Source: Leptospira wolbachii serovar Codice str. CDC
GTDB lineage: Bacteria > Spirochaetota > Leptospiria > Leptospirales > Leptospiraceae
DNA: 64,000 nt
Direction: 5' to 3'
Assembly: GCF_000332515.2 (NCBI RefSeq)
Contig: NZ_AOGZ02000014.1
Span: 1,070,001 to 1,134,000 of the forward strand
The notes below the pieces were generated by a model. It did no database searches. It saw only the letters and a program-made list of their open reading frames with translations, and was not told where the DNA came from. How positions within the stretch are numbered: the first letter of the stretch is position 1; each line of letters opens with the position of its first letter. Shown here piece after piece: positions 53,518-61,943 of this stretch. The position numbers and the translations under genes were made by a program.

Positions 53518-55122
53518 TCAAACAGGTAATTTTAAAACTTTGTATATGGCTTCTGTTTCTTTTCTTTTTGTTTCCTCTGTCCACTTCCATTCCGCTGCGG
53601 CTACATCAATGATAGCTTTCATAATTTCATCAGAAAGGATCCCCAAAGTCCCAAGCCCTGTCCTTCTCAGAAAGATATCGGAAAGAGATTTCGCCATTTC
53701 ATAACGAATTGCGTAAACAACTTCAGCCAATATCTCCCCGTCTTGGTTGAGAACGGCACTTAAGTTTTTGGTCTTTTTTGCCAGATCTAAAATAATTTCA
53801 TATTGTAATCCATAATGACGAACCAAATAATCTATTGTTTTTTCAGAGAAATCCGCATTTTGTTTGATCGCACCTTGGATGAAAATTTCTACATTCGGAA
53901 TTTGCGATGCATATAAGTATTGTTTTGCGGAGATATTGTCTGAAGATTTTTTTGTTAGTTTCTTTTTGATCCTTTTGAAAATCGATTCTGCGAAATTTCT
54001 ACTCGTTGTATACTTTCCACCGGCCGCTGTAATAAGACCTTGGACCCCGTCCCTGGCATGGTCATATAATTCTGATCTTCTCGATGCAGAGTAAGTATCA
54101 TCAGAGCTTTCAATTAACGGACGAAGCCCACCATAAGCAAAAATCACATCATCAATCGATAACTTTTCTTTTACATGTGAAGTTTCGTTGATATAGTCAA
54201 TAAATTCTAAAATACTTTCGCGAGTAAGTTTCCAATCCTCCACCTTACCAAAGTATGACTTTTCTGTTGGCCCAATCATGGAATAACCTCTCCACGGAGC
54301 AAAACTGAAATGGCCTTTGTCTCCTACATAGAGAGTCATTAAGTTGGTTAATTTCTTTGTAATGATATAAATCCCTTCCGATCTTTTTTTAGGAAGAGGT
54401 TGTTCGGTTTTGGGAGATTTAGAAAGTATATTATGAGTCCAGGGCCCTGAGGCATTGATGGTAACCTTAGAACGAATTTGGAATTCCCCATTCGTAAGCG
54501 CATCACGAACACGAATTCCCACGACGGCATTTTCTTTCCAAAGTAAATCTTCAACAACAGTGTAGTTGGAAACTTTGGCTCCATAAGCTGCTGCTGATTT
54601 TAAAAAACTAAGTGTTAATCTTTCGGGACTCAAACAAATCGCATCATAAAAATAAGCTGCATCTTCGAAGTCTCCTAAATTCTTTTCTAAAAGTTCCTTT
54701 CGTTTAAGGTATTTATGGTTAGGAATTTGTTTGGATTCGTCCCATGTCCAGCGGCTATCAAAAGATAAAAGGTCATAAACATAAAGTCCAATTCTTGCAA
54801 TAATTCCAGGTTTTGGAAGCACCATAGGATAAGGATAAACTAAGTTAGGGGCAATGTTGGAAAGGATCCTACGTTCTTTTAATGCTTCTCTGACTAAACC
54901 TATTTCAAATTGTTTGAGATAACGAAGGCCCCCATGAATGAGTTTCCCTGTGGCCGCGGAAGTAGCTCCACCAAAGTCTTTTTTTTCCACAAGAGCTACT
55001 GTATAACCACGACTTGCACATTCATAAGCTAAAGTGGCACCCGTAATTCCTCCACCGATGATGGTCACATCAAATTCTTCTCCATCATAGGATTCTATAA
55101 AACGATCGAGTTTCAAATTCAT
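53518..55122 (-). CDS. FAD-dependent glycerol-3-phosphate dehydrogenase (GlpD family)
   Basis: A 534-residue flavoprotein. The FAD-binding start is DVTIIGGGITGATLAYECASRG, then GGATSAATGKLIHGGLRYL, FAPWRGYSMIGPTE, and a C-terminal cap VYAIRYEMAKSLSDIFLRRTGLG. GlpD oxidises glycerol-3-phosphate to DHAP at the membrane; related enzymes oxidise erythritol- or other polyol-phosphates. Here the partners are an FGGY kinase and an APH-type phosphotransferase, so a polyol other than glycerol is possible. It overlaps the upstream gene by four bases. Confidence 0.88.
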   Translation of the reverse strand: MNLKLDRFIESYDGEEFDVTIIGGGITGATLAYECASRGYTVALVEKKDFGGATSAATGKLIHGGLRYLKQFEIGLVREALKERRILSNIAPNLVYPYPMVLPKPGIIARIGLYVYDLLSFDSRWTWDESKQIPNHKYLKRKELLEKNLGDFEDAAYFYDAICLSPERLTLSFLKSAAAYGAKVSNYTVVEDLLWKENAVVGIRVRDALTNGEFQIRSKVTINASGPWTHNILSKSPKTEQPLPKKRSEGIYIITKKLTNLMTLYVGDKGHFSFAPWRGYSMIGPTEKSYFGKVEDWKLTRESILEFIDYINETSHVKEKLSIDDVIFAYGGLRPLIESSDDTYSASRRSELYDHARDGVQGLITAAGGKYTTSRNFAESIFKRIKKKLTKKSSDNISAKQYLYASQIPNVEIFIQGAIKQNADFSEKTIDYLVRHYGLQYEIILDLAKKTKNLSAVLNQDGEILAEVVYAIRYEMAKSLSDIFLRRTGLGTLGILSDEIMKAIIDVAAAEWKWTEETKRKETEAIYKVLKLPV

Positions 55123-55970
55123 ACCTTACCTCCAAGAGCCACCAAACGACTGATTTGTGATTTTAAACTTTCTCTTTCGCTTTCAATATTCCAAAGTCCC
55201 AAACGAAGAATGAGGGAAGACAATCTCCAAGCCGCAATTTCAGCATCGGTGATTCCACTAAGTTGTTTATAGACTTTGAGATAACCTTTCAGAATGAATT
55301 TTCGAATGAAGGTATAAAAAATAATTTTTAGTTTGGGAGTTCCTGGCCAAAGTTCTGCATCAGTAAAAAGTAAAAAAGTAAAAGCTACATCAGCAGCAGG
55401 ATTTCCTTTTGCCGCAGTCATCCAATCGATGATGATCTCGTCTTTACCTTGTACGATTACATTTTCAGGATGAAAGTCTAAATGGAGAATGGAATTTCCA
55501 TTGGGTAATCCATTAATATACGATTTTACTTTTGCTTTTTCATCCGAACTCAAAAAGGAAAGTGGTTCCAAGGACAAACATGAATTTAAGATTACTTTTA
55601 CATCTTTGTATTGGTCGGATTTGATTTGATGGATTCCGTAGTGCAAACGAGCGAGTGTTCCTGCAATCCGAAAAAGCTCCAATGGATTTTTATCAGGAAG
55701 TTTTGTAAGAGAAATTCCTGTGATTCGATCAAAAATAATGCCTAATCGATTCTCTACTTTTGCCTTCCCAAAACATCTCATCTTCGAAGCACTTTTTCGA
55801 TTTGCTTCTATAGTATTTTCAACCTCTAAATCTATTTCTGATTCCTTTGCATCAGGGAAAAAAAGTTTGAGAATTTTATTCTCTGGTAAAAGAAATAAAT
55901 CAGCTGACCTTCCAATGGCGAAAGGTTTCCCTAAACTCTCTTTAGTAAATTGAATGTTTTGTTTGTCCAT
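55119..55970 (-). CDS. APH/choline-kinase-like phosphotransferase
   Basis: A 283-residue protein of the aminoglycoside phosphotransferase fold. The N-lobe Lys is in NKILKLFFP. The catalytic Brenner motif is LHLDFHPENVIV, and the metal-binding Asp follows in EIIIDWMTAAKGNPAAD. The substrate is probably a small alcohol or sugar derivative, given its place between an FGGY kinase and a GlpD-like dehydrogenase. AGGA precedes the ATG. Resistance function is not implied. Confidence 0.82.
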   Translation of the reverse strand: MDKQNIQFTKESLGKPFAIGRSADLFLLPENKILKLFFPDAKESEIDLEVENTIEANRKSASKMRCFGKAKVENRLGIIFDRITGISLTKLPDKNPLELFRIAGTLARLHYGIHQIKSDQYKDVKVILNSCLSLEPLSFLSSDEKAKVKSYINGLPNGNSILHLDFHPENVIVQGKDEIIIDWMTAAKGNPAADVAFTFLLFTDAELWPGTPKLKIIFYTFIRKFILKGYLKVYKQLSGITDAEIAAWRLSSLILRLGLWNIESERESLKSQISRLVALGGKV

Positions 55971-55985
55971 ACTGTGTTCCTGATT

Positions 55986-57584
55986 TTATGTATTTAAAAT
56001 TGCGAAATTGTTTTGATTGGTATTATAAAGATTTTTAAAAACTTTAAAATTTCTATCATAGATTTTTTTATGATTTGGATTGGGGATCCATTTGTCTTGG
56101 ATCGGAATCATGGATTTGATATCTTCAAATTTTGGAATCATTCCAAGACCGTAAGCTACAATGGCTGCTGCTCCCATCGCGCCAACGTTTTCTGGATGAA
56201 CTACCCTTTCAATGGTTTTTCCAGTAATGTCAGCTAACAACTGACAGATAAATCCAGATCTTGCCACGCCACCCACAAAACGAATTGTATCAGATGTAGG
56301 CATCTTCCCATCTGATAGTTCCAAAATCCAACGTTTATGAAAAAGAATTCCTTCTACAACCGAACGAATAAGAGTTCTTTTTCCAGTATTCAAACTTATG
56401 TTAAAGAATATTCCTCTGGCTTTTGGATCTTCAAAAGGACAACGGTTTCCATGAAGCCATGGAGTAAAGATCACTCCATGAGAACCAGGTTCTGTATCTT
56501 TAATCGAATCAAACATAAATTCAAATAAACTTTCATAAATGGCATCTGGCCCATCTGTGATTTTCTTTTTTTCTAAGTACAGATCAATTTCATCTAAAGC
56601 CAAATGGTCCTTGACCCATTGTAAACATTTACCTGATGTTTCTTGTTCCCCAAAGTAATTATAATATCCTTCTCTTGCACCTACGATGGAAGCTATCCTT
56701 GCCCCTATATCCACAGTCCTCTTTTTGGTAACTGTGGATATCCAACCAGAAGTACCTGCATAAATATGGGTATCACCTTCCTTAACGGCACCAGCACCCA
56801 CGCCAATCAGAGAGGCGTCACCACCACCACCAAACACGGATATGTTTTCTTTTAGACCTAAAAATTCTGCAGCTTCCTTTGTCAAACCACCTACCCTGTC
56901 TGAAGAATTGACAATCTTTGGCAAATGATCCAAGCGAACACCGAATAACTTACATAAGATGGGGCTCCAACTTCCTTTTCCTACGCGAGAGTTGTATAAA
57001 AAAGTAGCGAAAGCAGAATCTCTTGTCATCACTGCTTCTTTTGTACAACGAGCGATGAGAAACTCTTTTACATCCAACCACCACTTTACTTTAGAAAATA
57101 CTTCTGGTTCATTTTTTTCGACCCATTTGTATTTCCAAATAGGATCTTTAACACTGGCGGCCACAGCCCCCGTGATCCAAAGAGATAACAATAGTTTTAT
57201 GGCGTTAATCCCTTCGATTTTAAATCCATGCACAATTCCTTCTTTCATTTCCAGAGTGGCTCTTTGGTCCATATAACTCATCGCAGGGCGAACTACTTGG
57301 AACTGGGAATCCACAAGCACAAGACCTTGCATCTGCGAACAAAAAGAAATCCCTTGGATGGAATCTGGATTGGTTTTGGATAAGTCGAGAACCTGGGCTG
57401 TTGTTTTTTTTAAGGCCACCCACCAATCCTCGGGGTTTTGTTCGGCTCCCCCATTTTCTAGAAGTTGGATAGAATATTCCAAACTTGCTGATTGGACAAG
57501 CTCCAAAGCCTGTGAGATCCGGAAGAGGCAAGTTTTGACTCCAGTAGTGCCAATATCATAAGTTAGTATGTAACCTGATTCCAT
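55986..57584 (-). CDS. FGGY-family carbohydrate kinase
   Basis: A 532-residue kinase of the xylulose/glycerol/erythritol kinase family. It has the N-terminal phosphate motif YDIGTTGVKTCLF, CSQMQGLVLVD, MSYMDQRA with a catalytic-type Asp, GGGGDASLIGVGAGA, and the adenosine motif FVGGVARSG. The substrate is not determined by sequence; the context with GlpD-like and APH-like genes and a divergent MFS transporter suggests uptake and phosphorylation of a polyol or ketose. GGAG precedes the ATG. Confidence 0.88.
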   Translation of the reverse strand: MESGYILTYDIGTTGVKTCLFRISQALELVQSASLEYSIQLLENGGAEQNPEDWWVALKKTTAQVLDLSKTNPDSIQGISFCSQMQGLVLVDSQFQVVRPAMSYMDQRATLEMKEGIVHGFKIEGINAIKLLLSLWITGAVAASVKDPIWKYKWVEKNEPEVFSKVKWWLDVKEFLIARCTKEAVMTRDSAFATFLYNSRVGKGSWSPILCKLFGVRLDHLPKIVNSSDRVGGLTKEAAEFLGLKENISVFGGGGDASLIGVGAGAVKEGDTHIYAGTSGWISTVTKKRTVDIGARIASIVGAREGYYNYFGEQETSGKCLQWVKDHLALDEIDLYLEKKKITDGPDAIYESLFEFMFDSIKDTEPGSHGVIFTPWLHGNRCPFEDPKARGIFFNISLNTGKRTLIRSVVEGILFHKRWILELSDGKMPTSDTIRFVGGVARSGFICQLLADITGKTIERVVHPENVGAMGAAAIVAYGLGMIPKFEDIKSMIPIQDKWIPNPNHKKIYDRNFKVFKNLYNTNQNNFAILNT

Positions 57585-57677
57585 TTATACTCCATCAGCC
57601 CGCTTGTTTGTTTGCCTCACCCAAAGAAAAATTCCTTCAAAGAAGTATGTCGTTTTTCTTTTAGGAAAGGAAAAAAG

Positions 57678-57691
57678 TGAGTGATCACTCA
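57678..57691. promoter_or_regulatory. Palindromic operator between the kinase operon and the MFS gene
   Basis: A perfect 14-bp palindrome, TGAGTGATCACTCA, in the 230-bp divergent promoter region (57585-57814). Apart from one base it is identical to TGAGTGATGACTCA at 61891-61904 upstream of tetR and the aminotransferase gene. TetR-family sites commonly have this TGAGTGA/TCACTCA half-site form. The regulator is inferred. Confidence 0.6.
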
Positions 57692-57814
57692 TAAAGATTT
57701 AGGATCATCGGCTCGGATGGCAAATCATTTTCCTTCAGGACCAGTCCCTTATGGAATTTATTCCGAACGATTGGTTTCCATTCAAATCCATAGATCGCCA
57801 AAAAGGGGACAGAA

Positions 57815-59020
57815 ATGAACCAAATCCCAACAAAAATCTATCCGTATCGCTGGGTCGTGCTTTTCGCCTATATTGTCATCACTGCAACGATTTGTTTGCA
57901 ATGGTTGACCTATGCTCCCATTGCCCGTGACGCTAAAGAGTTTTATAAGGTAAGTCCCATCCAAATCGATTTACTCTCGCTCGTCTTTCTCGGAGTTTTT
58001 GTTATTATAGCCATTCCTGCCTCTTACGTGATTGATACCTATGGAATCAAAAAAGGAGTGGGATTTGGTGCCATATTAACAGGTGTTTGTGGACTAATGA
58101 AAGGAATTTATGCGGCCGATTATACCATTGTTTTATTTTGCCAAATGGGACTTGCCGTGGCCCAACCCTTCCTTCTCAATGCAGTAACAAAAATTAGCGT
58201 TTTGTGGTTTCCCATCCAAGAGAGAGCCACAGCTGTAGCACTCGGAACTCTAGCTCAATTTTTAGGAATCATCCTTGTGATGATCCTCACTCCCATTTTA
58301 CTCCAAAGAGGAAACACGATTCCTGATGTGATGATGATTTACGGTTTTGTCTCTGTGGTCTCTGCGATTCTTTTTCTTCTACTCATCAAAGAAAAACCAC
58401 CTACCTCTCCCAGCACACATGGGGAAGATCATGAACTCCCTTTTTTAGAAGGGCTTCGTTTTTTATGGAAACAGAAAGATATGAGAAAGATCCTGTTTTT
58501 ATTTCTAATAGGTCTCGGTGTTTTTAATGCAGTGAGTACTTGTATTGATCAAATCTGTGAAATCAAAGGACTCAATATCGACGAATCAGGACTCGTTGGT
58601 GGTGTGATGTTAATTTCTGGAATCATCGGTGGGATCATCATCCCTCCCATCTCTGACAAATTACAAAAAAGAAAAATATTCCTTATCATTGCCATGGCAG
58701 GATTTTTAGTCGGCCTCAGTTTATTTGTTTTGTTCCAAGGTTTTATTTTCTTACTTATTGGTTCGATTGTGATTGGATTTTTTCTTTTGGGAATTGGAGC
58801 CCCGATTGGATTTCAATACTGTGCAGAAATTACTTCTCCCGCACCAGAATCCACTTCCCAAGGTTTACTCCTACTTGTAGGACAGGTCTCAGGAATTCTC
58901 TTTATCTTAGGACTCAACTTTTTTGGGATGGTATCTTTTTTATACATCCTTCTCTTTCTATCGATAGTGAATTTTATAATGGTATTTTGGTTAAAAGAAT
59001 CTCCGTTTATGGAATCTTAG
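57815..59020 (+). CDS. MFS transporter (FLVCR-like)
   Basis: A 401-residue permease with 12 predicted helices. It starts YRWVVLFAYIVITATICLQWLTYAPIA and has a loop with SYVIDTYGIKKGVG (MFS motif A-like), SVLWFPIQERATAVALG, and a central cytoplasmic loop (about 190-225). The pattern resembles the heme/FLVCR and DIRC2-type carriers, though the substrate cannot be read. GGGGACAG lies before the ATG. Divergent from the FGGY kinase operon, so a matching substrate is likely. Confidence 0.88.
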   Translation: MNQIPTKIYPYRWVVLFAYIVITATICLQWLTYAPIARDAKEFYKVSPIQIDLLSLVFLGVFVIIAIPASYVIDTYGIKKGVGFGAILTGVCGLMKGIYAADYTIVLFCQMGLAVAQPFLLNAVTKISVLWFPIQERATAVALGTLAQFLGIILVMILTPILLQRGNTIPDVMMIYGFVSVVSAILFLLLIKEKPPTSPSTHGEDHELPFLEGLRFLWKQKDMRKILFLFLIGLGVFNAVSTCIDQICEIKGLNIDESGLVGGVMLISGIIGGIIIPPISDKLQKRKIFLIIAMAGFLVGLSLFVLFQGFIFLLIGSIVIGFFLLGIGAPIGFQYCAEITSPAPESTSQGLLLLVGQVSGILFILGLNFFGMVSFLYILLFLSIVNFIMVFWLKESPFMES

Positions 59021-59117
59021 GCGAGGGAATTACAAGATTGACCTAAGTTTTTACTTAATTACGTTAACTCTGGTTACCGCAGAAAAAATAACACTAGTGT
59101 TAACGTACCTTGAACCG

Positions 59118-59516
59118 TTACAATTTCAAACTGGCAGCTATCGACATATATCTAGAAAGATGTTTAGCTGTTAGAAAGACAAAACAACCAAATGGAATCT
59201 GCGTGGTTAATCCGAGAAGGATGTTTCGATTTCCGACAGAAACCCCAAATAATAAATTGATTAATATATCAAGAATCATAATGATAACGGCGAGATAAAT
59301 CGCATAGCGGAAACGAACAAAAAGCAAAACAATCACTAGAGGATCGAGAACGAGTAAAGAAGTCCAAAAAAAATTCAATAGTAATGGTGCAAAAGTATAA
59401 CCGAAAAAACTTAACTTCACCATATCCATTGTATGTGAGAATGTTCCAATACCAAACCCAATCACATAAATTGCTATGATTAATAGATTTTTTTTGTTCC
59501 AATGATTGTTTAACAT
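59118..59516 (-). CDS. Small hypothetical membrane protein
   Basis: A 132-residue protein with four hydrophobic segments (about 10-28, 39-60, 66-92 and 99-120). No family is recognised. The ATG at 59514-59516 is chosen, since the longer TTG start (59546) lies within the decayed mazE frame. No ribosome-binding site is evident. It may replace the toxin gene expected after mazE. Confidence 0.55.
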   Translation of the reverse strand: MLNNHWNKKNLLIIAIYVIGFGIGTFSHTMDMVKLSFFGYTFAPLLLNFFWTSLLVLDPLVIVLLFVRFRYAIYLAVIIMILDILINLLFGVSVGNRNILLGLTTQIPFGCFVFLTAKHLSRYMSIAASLKL

Positions 59517-59546
59517 GTTTTGTGATGGTTCAAAAAAAATAGCCAA

Positions 59547-59818
59547 TCAAAGTTTCACCAATTCAATAAGTATATTTTTTACTTTCCAAAACTCATTACC
59601 AACGGAAGATCCAGAATCAACTTCATTATGGAGGTTTTCTCAGTTATTTTTTTTAATTTTTGATCCAAAGTTTCATTAATGTAAGGGGAAATGATAATTC
59701 GATTCCCTTCTTGAATCAGTTCCACTTGGCTTCCATCATTAAGATCTAATTGTTTTGCAAATAGTTTACGCATTCTAAATCCGAGACTGTTTCTCAATTT
59801 TTGGATTCTTGATATCAT
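59547..59818 (-). pseudogene. mazE-type antitoxin gene disrupted by a frameshift
   Basis: The N-terminal half is a clear AbrB/MazE DNA-binding domain: MISRIQKLRNSLGFRMRKLFA, then GSQVELIQEGNRIIISPYIN. The reading frame as found then runs ITEKTSIMKLILDLPLVMSFGK and stops at 59579. Read in the -1 frame after the run of four A, the same DNA gives NLHNEVDSGSSVGNEFW, the canonical MazE toxin-binding tail. One missing base in the A run would explain both. No MazF gene follows. Confidence 0.7.
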
Positions 59819-59912
59819 TTATTATGAATTGTTTATATTACCAGAAATAACCAAATCTTTTTCTACAAATCGCAGCTCTTTCATCACATAAATCTCTGTT
59901 TTGTTAAGGTTT

Positions 59913-60407
59913 TTATTTCAACTGACTCACTTTGATCTCCTGTATAATTTCTGCAGTCACCTGAACCAAACTCTCTTCAATTTGTTTAGAGAGTTTATCC
60001 AAATCATTAAAATTCGGATTCGCAAGCAAAACCGTTTCCAGAATGGAATATTGTGGTTTGGTGGTTCTGTTTTTGTTCCACTTCGTATTCTTAAAATACT
60101 CCCAATACCTTTCTTGAATGGGAATGGTCTGACCCAAAAGCCAAACTTCAAATTGCATTTTTGGATGGTTTAAAACTAACCCCATTTTTAATTTTCTATC
60201 TTTCAAAAACTGGTTAGAGTAATAGAAATAAGTATAATCCATGTATCCCTGGAAAAGACTTCCAAACGAATAACTTTTAGAAAGGTTTTTGGATAGAGTG
60301 GTACTAAGTTTCGTTACATATTTCACGAGCCCTGCATAGGCTTCCTGGATGTCACCAATTTTAAGCTGCTCTTTGTACGAATTTACATAATCATTCAAGT
60401 CTTTCAT
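59913..60407 (-). CDS. DUF7000-like hypothetical protein
   Basis: A 164-residue soluble protein beginning MKDLNDYVNSYKEQLKIGDI, with LSKSYSFGSLFQGYMDYTYFY, LNHPKMQFEVWLLGQ, WNKNRTTKPQYSILETVLL and NPNFNDLDKLSKQIEE. These blocks match, from memory, the family now called DUF7000 in Bacillus and Clostridium. Function unknown. It lies three bases after the HAD hydrolase gene and is probably cotranscribed with it. Confidence 0.75.
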   Translation of the reverse strand: MKDLNDYVNSYKEQLKIGDIQEAYAGLVKYVTKLSTTLSKNLSKSYSFGSLFQGYMDYTYFYYSNQFLKDRKLKMGLVLNHPKMQFEVWLLGQTIPIQERYWEYFKNTKWNKNRTTKPQYSILETVLLANPNFNDLDKLSKQIEESLVQVTAEIIQEIKVSQLK

Positions 60408-60410
60408 GGT

Positions 60411-61058
60411 TCAAATGTATTTCTTCAGATAATTTTCCAATTCCAAAAAATTTCTAACAAATGGAATTTCTCCTCTTTGGAAATAATCGACATGCCTATT
60501 GTCATGTGCTATTCCTAGAAAATGAAACCCAAATTTACTCGCGGATTCAAAATCAGCGGGGGAATCACCGATATAAAAAATTTCCTTTTTATCTATATTT
60601 TCATTTTTTAATAATACAAAAATTGGCTCAAAAACATCTGGATTCGGTTTGTGAACATTAGTGTGATCAGAGGTTTGAATTTGAAAGAATAAGTCTGTGT
60701 TTATTTGTAGTTCGTTTAATTCACGATGAACAACTTTTTCACTGGATGAAGTGACGATTCCAAACTTATAGATATTTTGGTATTTACTTATATACTCAAA
60801 GGCATTTGGGTGTGGGATGTTTAAATCTTTCTTCGAGAATTCTATATAAATATTCCAAAGATAATTAATATCTGAAGAAAAACGTCCAAAAAGTTTCAGT
60901 AAAAATACTTCGGCAGGGAGTCCCCAAGCCTCATCAATTTCTCTTTCAGTAATTTCAGTATCAAATAATTGTTTAGATAGTTTATAGATTGTATTGTATC
61001 GTGTTTTTCTCGTTTGAACTAAAGTATCATCGTAATCAAAAATAATAGCTTTTATCAT
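60411..61058 (-). CDS. HAD-family hydrolase
   Basis: A 215-residue phosphatase of the haloacid dehalogenase fold. Motif I is IFDYDDTLVQ, motif II VTSSSEKV, the Lys is in HKPNPDVF, and motif IV is FYIGDSPADFE. The small cap is of the phosphoglycolate-phosphatase type. The substrate is unknown. It is paired with the DUF7000-like gene. Confidence 0.9.
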   Translation of the reverse strand: MIKAIIFDYDDTLVQTRKTRYNTIYKLSKQLFDTEITEREIDEAWGLPAEVFLLKLFGRFSSDINYLWNIYIEFSKKDLNIPHPNAFEYISKYQNIYKFGIVTSSSEKVVHRELNELQINTDLFFQIQTSDHTNVHKPNPDVFEPIFVLLKNENIDKKEIFYIGDSPADFESASKFGFHFLGIAHDNRHVDYFQRGEIPFVRNFLELENYLKKYI

Positions 61059-61130
61059 ATCATTCTAGTGATGGTTTCAAAATATTTCAAACATCGATCA
61101 GTATTCCAGAAAAACCCATACGGTAGTTTT

Positions 61131-61781
61131 TTATCCACCCAGTGCCCTGCGAATCACTTTCATGACCCCAGCGACTACTTCTTCATCCTTTTCAAACACA
61201 TCATCGCCTAAATAGATTTTCATTCGTTCTTTATAATATACTGTAGAATAGGAAAACTGTAAGGTCATAAAGATACTATCCAGTAAAAATGCAGAAAGAT
61301 TGCTATCCACTTCTGAGGAGATGTTTCCTTCTTTTTTAGCTAGGTTAATCATTTCAATATAACATTTTGCCGACAAAGATTCTAACTCACCTGACAAACG
61401 AGTGATGAGTTCATAATTACTTTCTGTAGTCATTTCATTGTAAAGGCGGATGATGTCTTGGTTGATACGAGAGTGGGTTTGGATGATCCGAATGATCTTT
61501 TCAATTTTTCCAAACAAATCCAAGTCCATGGCAAGGACAGACTCCAAAGTTTTTTCCAACTGTGTGATTCCATGGTCCACGACGGTGAGAAAAAAATCTT
61601 CTTTGGTTTCAAAGTATTTATAGAGAGAGCCAACACTGATCCCCGCTTTTTGGGCGATGGTATTGGTATTGGCACTCGTGAATCCACGATTGGCAAATTC
61701 GGAAATGGCTATGGTTAAAATCCGGTTTCTCTTTTCTTCAGAAATCCGCTCAAAACTATCATTAAAATGCTTTGTTACCAT
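61131..61781 (-). CDS. TetR-family transcriptional regulator
   Basis: A 216-residue repressor. The N-terminal HTH (about 15-62) has ILTIAISEFANRGFTSANTNTIAQKAGISVGSLYKYFETKEDFF. The C-terminal ligand domain is typical, with EVDSNLSAFLLDSIFMTLQFSYS. It diverges from the aminotransferase gene across a 38-bp inverted repeat, its probable operator. GGGTAGAG precedes the ATG. Confidence 0.93.
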   Translation of the reverse strand: MVTKHFNDSFERISEEKRNRILTIAISEFANRGFTSANTNTIAQKAGISVGSLYKYFETKEDFFLTVVDHGITQLEKTLESVLAMDLDLFGKIEKIIRIIQTHSRINQDIIRLYNEMTTESNYELITRLSGELESLSAKCYIEMINLAKKEGNISSEVDSNLSAFLLDSIFMTLQFSYSTVYYKERMKIYLGDDVFEKDEEVVAGVMKVIRRALGG

Positions 61782-61880
61782 ACTCTACCCTGTCCAATAA
61801 ACGAAAAAGGCTGGATTTCTCCAGGAAATTTATGCGAATTTCCAAAGAATCCGACTTTCTCGTTTTATTTTGTGAATTCC

Positions 61881-61918
61881 TTCTTGACAATGAGTGATGA
61901 CTCACTCATTGTCAAGAA
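61881..61918. promoter_or_regulatory. 38-bp inverted repeat, probable TetR operator
   Basis: A perfect 17-bp inverted repeat with a 4-base centre (TTCTTGACAATGAGTGA, TGAC, then its complement) between tetR and the class III aminotransferase gene. Each arm has TGAGTGA, the half-site also present upstream of the MFS gene, and a TTGACA, a consensus -35, on each strand. A repressor here would shut both divergent promoters. -10 elements are not obvious. Confidence 0.7.
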
Positions 61919-61943
61919 AAAAGATCGGAAGAGGAAAGATTAT

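Noticed and set aside
61881..61918. The 38-bp inverted repeat as a transcription terminator
   Set aside because: It lies between divergent starts and carries TGAGTGA half-sites and TTGACA on both strands, so an operator is the better reading.
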